The notes beneath the pieces are model-generated. The model did not search any database and had not been told where the DNA came from. It worked only from the letters and a program-made list of their open reading frames with translations. A DNA stretch of 12,917 nt from Alphaproteobacteria bacterium (GTDB lineage Bacteria; Pseudomonadota; Alphaproteobacteria; Sphingomonadales; Sphingomonadaceae), in contig JADCGM010000379.1 of the NCBI GenBank assembly GCA_020249025.1, forward strand, positions 1 through 12,917, in the 5' to 3' direction. The translations under genes and the position numbers were made by a program. Of the stretch, positions 8,075 through 12,917 are shown one piece after another. Position 1 is the first letter of the stretch; every line of letters begins with the position of its first letter.

Positions 8075-8176
8075 CCCTCCCCCGAACCGGGGGAGGGTCA
8101 GGGTGGGGGGCGGCCCGGATGTGGCGCTCCGTTCCGAAACACCCCCACCCCATCCCTCCCCCGATTCGGGGGAGGG
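8075..8176. repeat. Inverted pair of G/C-rich hairpins between convergent genes
   Basis: Hairpin 1 is CCCTCCCCC (8075-8083) / GGGGGAGGG (8089-8097) with a 5-nt loop. Hairpin 2 is CCCTCCCCCG (8154-8163) / CGGGGGAGGG (8167-8176) with a 3-nt loop. Each is accompanied by a GGGTGGGGG-type tract (8101-8109), complementary at 8142-8150. The full arms 8075-8109 and 8142-8176 are reverse complements over about 35 nt with four mismatches. The first hairpin begins 9 nt after the purH stop; the second ends 3 nt from the stop of the minus-strand gene. The position fits bidirectional transcription termination or mRNA 3'-end protection, although no T-run follows either stem. The arrangement is also typical of dispersed palindromic repeats. 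Confidence 0.8.
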
Positions 8177-8179
8177 GGC

Positions 8180-8665
8180 TTAGGCCTCCAGCGAGCGCCA
8201 GTCCTTCGTCACCAGCGTCTCCTCGATCGCGGTGCGGGTCTCGAGCTGGCCGTCGCGGATCCAGTGCCAGGTGCGGCAGCGCTTGGTGCCGTCGTCGGAG
8301 ATCTGGATCATCTCGTAGAGATAGAGCGACGGGTCGCCCTGGCGCTGCCAGTAGAGGACGCAGGAGCGGTTCTTGTCGTCGAGGCCGAGTTCGGCCGCCC
8401 AGCCCTTGATGAGGTCGTTGTCCCACCAGACGCGCTTGTCGCGGTATTCGGCTGGGAAGTCGCGCACTTCGGTGCGGCCGTCGGCCCAGGTGTAGTGATT
8501 GGTCTGATGGTAGCTGCCCGCAAGCGGGCCTTCGGTCGGGAAGCGGCAGAACAGGCGCGACTTGTGCTCGTCGACCTTCTCGCCGGCCGCATTGTAATAT
8601 CGGTAGACGCCGTCCCACACGCCCTCGTGGCGCGCCAGCAGCGGCATGTCCTCACGGATACCCAT
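8180..8665 (-). CDS. Small protein of unknown function, possibly lipocalin-like
   Basis: A 161-aa soluble protein with no signal peptide or membrane segment, rich in aromatic residues and alternating strand-like segments: WDGVYRYYNAAGEKVDEHKS (17-36), AGSYHQTNHYTWADGRTEVR (49-68), RVWWDNDLIKGWAAEL (78-93), SLYLYEMIQISDDGTKRCRT (113-132). The opening HEGVWDGVYRYYNAAGE resembles the start of small beta-barrel proteins of the lipocalin-like, DUF3598 type, in which a ligand is held inside a barrel. That is a tentative match from memory. The ATG at 8665-8663 shares one base with the stop of the upstream hydrolase gene (TGATG), so it is the last gene of a coupled minus-strand operon. No catalytic motif is recognised. 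Confidence 0.72.
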   Translation of the reverse strand: MGIREDMPLLARHEGVWDGVYRYYNAAGEKVDEHKSRLFCRFPTEGPLAGSYHQTNHYTWADGRTEVRDFPAEYRDKRVWWDNDLIKGWAAELGLDDKNRSCVLYWQRQGDPSLYLYEMIQISDDGTKRCRTWHWIRDGQLETRTAIEETLVTKDWRSLEA

Positions 8666-10221
8666 CAATCTCTCCACTCTACTTGAACGGTCGGGGTCCA
8701 GACGTCGGCACGGTCGCGCGCCCAGGCGTCCATGCGCAGCCACGTCACCGGCGGCGCGGCGGCGAGAACGGCGTCGCGGTTGAGCGCCATCAGCACTGCG
8801 AGCAGCGCCGGGCCGGAGCGGGCGCGCAGCGCCTCGCGATGCTCGCGGGCAAGCTTCTCCGGCGTCGCATCGGCGGGATCGAAGGGAATGGCGTGCGCGG
8901 CCGAGGCCTCGAACCACGGCCAGAAGAAGTGGCGCGCGCGCACCATGTTCCAGGCCCGGTGCAGATAGGCGGCGTGGCGGTCGGGCGTCAGATCGGGAAG
9001 CTCGGCCGCCGCCCAGCGCGCCGCGTCCGCCGCAACCGGCAGATGCACGTCGAAGCCGCCGACGGCGGACACGCCGGCCCGCGCCGCGACCTTGGCCGCG
9101 AGCAGCAGCGACGCGCCCTCGCCGACGACGATGCCGGGCTTGGCGTCGAGCGCGCCCAGCGCCGCAGCCGCGACCTCGGCCCAGGCGTCGGCCGACGGGG
9201 TGCCGGCCCAGCCGTCCGACAGGCCATGGCCGGGCAGATCGATGCCGAGCGCGTCCGGATCGGCGAAGGCCTCGCACGAGCGGCCGGGGGCGTGAATCAC
9301 GAATCGGCCGCCGCTGCGGTTGCCCTTCCAGTGGATGAGCCCGTCGAAGCCGGCGGCGGCGACATGGACGAAGCCCGCGTCGGCGATCTCCGCGAGGGGC
9401 GGGCAATCGGGCTGGGCGGCGCTCCTGACATGGGCGAGCGCCACCGCCTCGAGATCGGCGGGCGTGCGCACCTTCTCGGCCCGCCAGTTGGGCGGCAGCG
9501 CGCCGAGCCGGTCGATATGCGCCTGCAGCGGATCGCCGTCATAGGCGGCGATGAGCACCGGCGGGGTCGGCTCGCCCGCGGCGGGCACATCGCGGCTGGC
9601 ACGCATCACCGCGCCGTAACCGGCGCGGTAAGCGTCGCCGGCGTCGAGCATCTCGCGCACGATGGGGTCGACTGCCGCGGGATCGTTGTTGGCCATGCGC
9701 AGCCGCGCCTCGTGGCGGGCGTCGAACCAGGGGAAGAACCAGCTCTGTTCGAGGATGCGGCCCCACAGCCAGGTCAGATGCTCGCCGTAGGAGGTGGGCA
9801 GGAAGGGCGGCAGATACTTCTCGGCGAACAGCGCCTTCTCCGCCTCGGTCCAGACACCGTAGCCGCCGGCGGCGAGCGCGGCGAAGCGGTCGGGATGGCG
9901 CTTGGCGGCGGTGACAAGGATGATCGCGCCCGAATGGAAGCCATAAGCCGCGGTCTGCTTCAGCCCGATCGCGTCCATGAAGGCGACGGTGGCGTCGGCG
10001 AAATCCTCGCACTCGGGGGTGGCGGGGAGCGGCGTCGACTGGCCGAATCCGGGCGAGTCGGGCGCGATGCAGGTGAAGTGCGCCGACCAGCGCTCCATCA
10101 GCGGGACATATTCCGCCGACGACCGCGGGCTCTGGTGGACGAACAGCACCGGCGGGCCCGAGCCGGCCTTGCGATAGTGGACGATACGGTCGCCGACGCG
10201 GACGAAGTGGCGGGTGATCAA
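8665..10221 (-). CDS. Tandemly duplicated alpha/beta-hydrolase-fold protein
   Basis: A 518-aa cytoplasmic protein made of two alpha/beta-hydrolase units in one chain, about 1-270 and 283-518. Unit 1 has VLFVHQSPRSS (25-35), DSPGFGQS (55-62), a nucleophile-elbow-like GFHSG (94-98) and a cap segment with FFPWFDA (162-168). Unit 2 has FVIHAPGRS (307-315), DLPGHGLS (328-335), GEGAS (367-371) and FWPWFEA (433-439). The motif pairs sit at a nearly constant offset of 271-273 residues, so the halves are homologous. The elbow position that normally holds Ser, Asp or Cys is H96 in unit 1 and G369 in unit 2, so ordinary esterase chemistry is doubtful. The start is TTG 10221-10219, overlapping the upstream VOC stop (TTGA), with AAAGG 8 nt before it. 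Substrate unknown; operon context suggests catabolism of a small organic compound. Confidence 0.85.
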   Translation of the reverse strand: MITRHFVRVGDRIVHYRKAGSGPPVLFVHQSPRSSAEYVPLMERWSAHFTCIAPDSPGFGQSTPLPATPECEDFADATVAFMDAIGLKQTAAYGFHSGAIILVTAAKRHPDRFAALAAGGYGVWTEAEKALFAEKYLPPFLPTSYGEHLTWLWGRILEQSWFFPWFDARHEARLRMANNDPAAVDPIVREMLDAGDAYRAGYGAVMRASRDVPAAGEPTPPVLIAAYDGDPLQAHIDRLGALPPNWRAEKVRTPADLEAVALAHVRSAAQPDCPPLAEIADAGFVHVAAAGFDGLIHWKGNRSGGRFVIHAPGRSCEAFADPDALGIDLPGHGLSDGWAGTPSADAWAEVAAAALGALDAKPGIVVGEGASLLLAAKVAARAGVSAVGGFDVHLPVAADAARWAAAELPDLTPDRHAAYLHRAWNMVRARHFFWPWFEASAAHAIPFDPADATPEKLAREHREALRARSGPALLAVLMALNRDAVLAAAPPVTWLRMDAWARDRADVWTPTVQVEWRD

Positions 10222-11123
10222 CGCGGCGACCTTTCGATGAGTTCGATGAGTTCGCCAGCCGCGCCGCGGACGCAGGCGACGCGGCGGCCGGCATACATCG
10301 GCCCATCGAGGGCGCGGGGCGGGGCGAGGAACGGCGCCCGCACCGCATCGAGCGAGTCGACGACGAATGTCAGCAGCGCATTGCCCGGCGGCAGCTCGCC
10401 CGGCGCGCAGGGGCGCTCGACGGTCGCGTCGGGATATTGGTCGACCTCGGCGCCCGGCAGGCGGCCGACCTTCGTCATCGTCATCGCCGTGGTGACGTCG
10501 TCGGCGAGCCCGAACGCCTGATTGATGACGCTATAGGGGATGACATAGGTCTGCCCCTCCTCGAAGCCGAGCGCCTCGACATGGAAGCGCACCGCCGCGG
10601 CGCGGTCGGGGGCGGCGAGGATGGCGATGAACATGAAGTCGACCGTCGCCCCGGCGTCGGGCAGATCGAGATCGCTCATCGACCCGTTGAGCACCTCGTT
10701 GAGATACAGCACCTCGCCGGCGCGGCCCGTCACCTGGAACGGGATGAAGTTGTCGAAGCCGGGGACGAGCTTGGGCGGGCCGATGACGTCGAAGCCTTGC
10801 CCGGCGATGCGGTCATAGAGCTCGAAGACCTTCAGGCAGGTCATCTCCCACGACGCCCAGCCATAGCTGCGCAGCGGCCGGTAGGACGGCACCGGGCTGC
10901 CCTCGACGAGTCGCAGGAAGCCGCCGGCCCCGCTCGACGAGGCGAGCAGCGCATAGCGCTGGCCGGCGCTGGCGGGGGCGCCCCACAGCGTCGCCAGTTC
11001 GGGCGAGACGCGCCCCTCCTCGGCGACGCCGAGTTCGAGGCGCTCGCGATAATCGCGGAGCGAAGCTTCGAACTGGGGCGTGTTGATCGTCCCGCACTTG
11101 ATGCGGCCATGGGTGTCGAACAT
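10218..11123 (-). CDS. Two-domain VOC (glyoxalase/dioxygenase fold) family protein
   Basis: A 301-aa protein starting at the ATG at 11123-11121. An in-frame TTG at 11159 would add 12 residues but would place the palindromic operator inside the gene, so the ATG is preferred. It shows paired beta-alpha-beta modules: the first around residues 6-145 (GRIKCGTINTPQFEASLRDY ... EVLYLNEV), the second around 150-299 (TVDFMFIAILAAPDRAAAVR ... ELIELIE). VOC proteins include extradiol dioxygenases, glyoxalases and isomerases. The His metal ligands expected at the first strand of each half are not apparent (CGTINTP and FMFIAIL there), while Glu remains near the ends (E128, E293). It may therefore bind or isomerise a ligand without a classical metal site. 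It is first in a minus-strand operon with the duplicated hydrolase. Family assignment is fairly safe; function is unknown. Confidence 0.75.
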   Translation of the reverse strand: MFDTHGRIKCGTINTPQFEASLRDYRERLELGVAEEGRVSPELATLWGAPASAGQRYALLASSSGAGGFLRLVEGSPVPSYRPLRSYGWASWEMTCLKVFELYDRIAGQGFDVIGPPKLVPGFDNFIPFQVTGRAGEVLYLNEVLNGSMSDLDLPDAGATVDFMFIAILAAPDRAAAVRFHVEALGFEEGQTYVIPYSVINQAFGLADDVTTAMTMTKVGRLPGAEVDQYPDATVERPCAPGELPPGNALLTFVVDSLDAVRAPFLAPPRALDGPMYAGRRVACVRGAAGELIELIERSPR

Positions 11124-11131
11124 GCGCCCAT

Positions 11132-11147
11132 ATTTGTCCGGACAAAT
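11132..11147. promoter_or_regulatory. Perfect 16-bp palindrome, probable operator of a divergent promoter
   Basis: ATTTGTCC (11132-11139) and GGACAAAT (11140-11147) form a perfect dyad. It lies in the 66-nt gap between the divergent VOC gene (start 11123) and the lyase gene (start 11190). AT-rich outer ends in a very GC-rich region, perfect symmetry and position point to a dimeric repressor or activator. The TTGT-N4-ACAA core resembles GntR (FadR-type) or TetR/MarR sites; the protein is not encoded in this window. A second CGACAA half-site-like sequence occurs at 11154-11159. Confidence 0.65.
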
Positions 11148-11189
11148 TCGGCTCGACAAGCCGCAATCGAAGTGCGAGTCCGCCAGGCG

Positions 11190-12050
11190 ATGAGTTTGCG
11201 CGCCCGCCTCGCGTCCGGCCCGCCCCTCGCCGCGCCCGGCGTGGCCGATGCGCTCGCCGCCCGGCTGGCGGCGCAGGCCGGGTTCGAGCTGCTGTTCCTG
11301 TCGGGCGCGGGGCTGTCGTGGACCCAGCTCGGCCAGCCCGACATCGGCCTCGTCACGCTCACCGAACTAACCCGTGCGGTCGAGCGCATCACCGACGCCG
11401 CCGCCGTGCCGCTGCTCGCCGACGCCGACACCGGTTTCGGCAATGCCGCCAACGTCCAGCGCAGCGTCCGCGCTCTGGAGGCGGCAGGCGCGGCCGCCAT
11501 CCAGATCGAGGATCAGGGGTTCCCCAAGCGCTGCGGCCACATGGCGGGCAAGACGGTGATCCCGCTCGCCGAGGCGGCTGGCAAGGTCCGCGCCGCGGTC
11601 GCCGCCCGGCGCTCGGCCGACACTCTGATCTCGGCGCGGACCGATGCGCTGTCGGTCGAGGGCGTCGATGCCGCGCTCGCCCGCGCCCATGCCTATGCCG
11701 AGGCGGGCGCCGATCTGCTGTTCGTCGAGGCCCCGCTCGATGCGGCGCTGCTGGCGCGGATCGCGGGCGAGCTGGCGATGGTGCGGCCGCTCGTCGTCAA
11801 CATGGTCGAGGCCGGGGCGCCGTCGCCGCTGACCGCGCGCGACCTCGGGGCGATGGGCTACCGGGTCGTCCTCTTCCCCGTCGCGCTGGCCCGCGCTGCG
11901 GCGGCGGCCGAGGCCGCGCTGCTTGAGACGATCGCCCGCGACGGGCATATCGGCGGCGGCCCCGCCGTCATGGCCTGGGACGCGCTTCACGACCGGCTGG
12001 ACCTGCCCGCGCTGCTGGCCGCGGGCCGCACTTACGGAGACGATTCATGA
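11190..12050 (+). CDS. Isocitrate lyase / PEP mutase superfamily enzyme, C-C lyase type
   Basis: A 286-aa TIM-barrel protein. It opens MSLRARLASGPPLAAPGVAD as superfamily members do, which favours ATG 11190 over the in-frame GTG 11172. Metal-binding and active-site residues are visible: SGAGLS (38-43), ADADTGFG with D78 and D80 (77-84), QIEDQ with E107 and D108, and KRCGH (113-117) with C115. A Cys in this loop is the catalytic acid/base of isocitrate, methylisocitrate and 2,3-dimethylmalate lyases; PEP mutase and the oxaloacetate-decarboxylase-like members lack it. The protein therefore most likely cleaves a substituted malate or similar acid into pyruvate or glyoxylate plus a second acid. 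The size matches methylisocitrate or dimethylmalate lyase, not isocitrate lyase. It overlaps the amidohydrolase gene by 4 nt (ATGA). The true substrate is unknown. Confidence 0.85.
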   Translation: MSLRARLASGPPLAAPGVADALAARLAAQAGFELLFLSGAGLSWTQLGQPDIGLVTLTELTRAVERITDAAAVPLLADADTGFGNAANVQRSVRALEAAGAAAIQIEDQGFPKRCGHMAGKTVIPLAEAAGKVRAAVAARRSADTLISARTDALSVEGVDAALARAHAYAEAGADLLFVEAPLDAALLARIAGELAMVRPLVVNMVEAGAPSPLTARDLGAMGYRVVLFPVALARAAAAAEAALLETIARDGHIGGGPAVMAWDALHDRLDLPALLAAGRTYGDDS

Positions 12051-12742
12051 GCGACATCATCGGCACCCGCATGGCGAGCGACGGCAAGACCGCCAAGCAG
12101 CTGTTCGAGGAGGTGATGGCCAATCCGGCGCGCAACAAGTTCGGCTTCGGGTCGAAGCTCGCCATCGTGAACGTCGACTTCCAGCGCGCCTACACCGACA
12201 TCCACGCCTTCAAGACCGCCTACGAGACCGACCCGCGCCAGATCGAGCACGTCAACACCATCTCGGCGCTGGCGCGACGCAAGGGCATGCCGGTGGTGTG
12301 GACGCGCGTCGGCTACATGCCGGGCGGCGCGGACGCCGGGGTCTGGGGCACGCGGACCAACACGCCCGACAGCCTCCAGAACATCGCGGTCGGCTCGGAG
12401 CGCCACCAGTTCGACCCGCGCTGCGTCATCGATGAGACGCGCGACGCGATCTACACCAAGCGCATGCCCTCGGCCTTTTACGAGACGCCGCTGGCGACCT
12501 GGCTCGTCTGGCACAAGGTCGACACGGTGATCGTGACCGGCGGCAGCACCTCAGGCTGCGTGCGCGCCACCGCGGTCGATGCGCTCAGCCACGGCTACCG
12601 CACCATCGTCCCGATCGAATGCGTCGCCGACAAGCACGAGAGCTACCACTTCGCCAACCTCACCGACCTCCAGCTGAAATACGCCGACGTCGAGCCGGTG
12701 CAGACAGTGATCGACTGGCTGGAGCGCCAGGCGGACGTTTGA
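12047..12742 (+). CDS. Isochorismatase-fold cysteine amidohydrolase (N-carbamoylsarcosine amidase-like)
   Basis: A 231-aa cytoplasmic enzyme with the full catalytic triad of the cysteine-hydrolase branch of the isochorismatase fold: D44 in AIVNVDFQRAYTD, K138 in YTKRMPSAFYET and C171 in TGGSTSGCVRATAVDAL. The extended N-terminus and the STSGCVRATAVDALSHGYR segment resemble N-carbamoylsarcosine amidohydrolase and maleamate amidase (NicF-type), which release ammonia from an amide or ureido group. The start ATG 12047 has GGAGA (12036-12040) upstream and overlaps the lyase stop, so the two are one operon. With the lyase, the amidase suggests use of a nitrogen-containing compound; which amide is hydrolysed cannot be told from sequence. 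Amidohydrolase class is safe. Confidence 0.87.
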   Translation: MSDIIGTRMASDGKTAKQLFEEVMANPARNKFGFGSKLAIVNVDFQRAYTDIHAFKTAYETDPRQIEHVNTISALARRKGMPVVWTRVGYMPGGADAGVWGTRTNTPDSLQNIAVGSERHQFDPRCVIDETRDAIYTKRMPSAFYETPLATWLVWHKVDTVIVTGGSTSGCVRATAVDALSHGYRTIVPIECVADKHESYHFANLTDLQLKYADVEPVQTVIDWLERQADV

Positions 12743-12858
12743 GGGTATTCCGGAGCCGGTGCGGCCGGCCCCGCCCCAGAACTCCCCCCACGCATCCCAT
12801 GTTGTTTCACACCCGTAGCTGTTGCAGTCTCAAGGGGTTGCAACAGGGGAGCAGCACA
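12743..12858. other. Intergenic region with hairpin near a start codon
   Basis: The first half (12743-12800) is G/C-rich with short GGCCGG palindromes but no T-run, so no terminator is called. The second half carries an 8-bp inverted repeat, CTGTTGCA (12819-12826) and TGCAACAG (12839-12846), with a 12-nt loop. Its right arm touches the ribosome binding site GGGGAG (12846-12851) of the next gene. No convincing -35/-10 pair was found. Confidence 0.5.
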
Positions 12859-12917
12859 ATGGCATCGTTGTCCGTCCGTATCGCCGCAGCGCTCATGGCC
12901 GCGGCGGCCGTCGCCGC
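12859..12917 (+). CDS. Start of a gene for an exported protein (truncated by window end)
   Basis: ATG 12859 follows GGAG (12848-12851) with 7-nt spacing. The visible residues MASLSVRIAAALMAAAAVA form a typical signal peptide: one Arg, then an alanine-rich hydrophobic core. The product is therefore secreted or envelope-located. The mature part lies outside the window, so no family can be named. It may or may not belong with the preceding catabolic genes, since a 116-nt gap and a hairpin lie between them. Confidence 0.65.
   Translation, partial: MASLSVRIAAALMAAAAVA

Noticed and set aside
10237..10255. Short direct repeat (GATGAGTTC twice) near the end of the VOC gene
   Set aside because: It encodes the repeated ELI-ELI residues of the last VOC strand, and two 9-bp copies are unremarkable.
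8683..10521. 612-aa open frame on the plus strand opposite the duplicated hydrolase
   Set aside because: The sense-strand protein has clear paired domain motifs, while this frame reads as Arg/Gly-rich filler with no start signal or family motif.
11124..11159. Upstream TTG start extending the VOC protein by 12 residues
   Set aside because: It would place the palindrome inside the coding region, and the extra residues do not resemble a VOC N-terminus. The ATG at 11123 gives the usual beginning.
11172..11189. In-frame GTG start for the lyase gene
   Set aside because: It has no better ribosome site, and homologues begin at MSLRARL as I know them. It cannot be fully excluded.

Overview
The window is a GC-rich, gene-dense piece of chromosome, most likely from an alphaproteobacterium of the Sphingomonadaceae. 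The evidence is the base composition, the class A RNase P RNA, the rpe / heparinase-like / purH neighbourhood, the dispersed hairpin repeats, and genes that overlap by 1-4 nt at every operon junction. The genus is inference; nothing in the window fixes it.

Layout. (1) Positions 62-2348, plus strand: three coupled genes for a TerB-plus-J-domain co-chaperone (DjlA-like), an EamA/DMT exporter and an AmpD-type N-acetylmuramoyl-L-alanine amidase. (2) About 2371-2750: the RNase P RNA gene rnpB, with its -35 box inside the end of the amidase gene. A 31-bp perfect inverted repeat followed by a T-run lies 52 nt further on. (3) 2986-3900: an exported or membrane-anchored divergent polysaccharide deacetylase (YibQ/DUF610) that has lost recognisable active-site residues. 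(4) 3962-6378: rpe overlapping a heparinase II/III-like gene, then purH at 6482-8065. These are housekeeping and cell-envelope functions. (5) 8075-8176: two G/C hairpins arranged as an inverted pair, separating purH from the convergent block.

(6) 8180-12742 is the accessory part, a divergent catabolic-looking locus. The minus-strand operon encodes a two-domain VOC (glyoxalase-fold) protein, a 518-aa protein made of two tandem alpha/beta-hydrolase units, and a small 161-aa protein of unknown function. The plus-strand operon encodes an isocitrate-lyase/PEP-mutase superfamily enzyme with a lyase-type KRCGH motif and an isochorismatase-fold cysteine amidohydrolase. A perfect 16-bp palindrome (ATTTGTCCGGACAAAT) sits in the short divergent promoter region and is probably the operator for both arms. 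The enzyme types (amidase, C-C lyase, hydrolase, VOC) would suit breakdown of a nitrogen-containing organic compound through an amide and a branched dicarboxylate-like acid, but the substrate cannot be read from the sequence. (7) 12859 to the window end: the start of another gene, with a signal peptide and a hairpin abutting its ribosome binding site.

The strongest candidate for something undescribed is the divergent locus in region 6, especially the internally duplicated hydrolase in which neither half shows a standard Ser nucleophile elbow.
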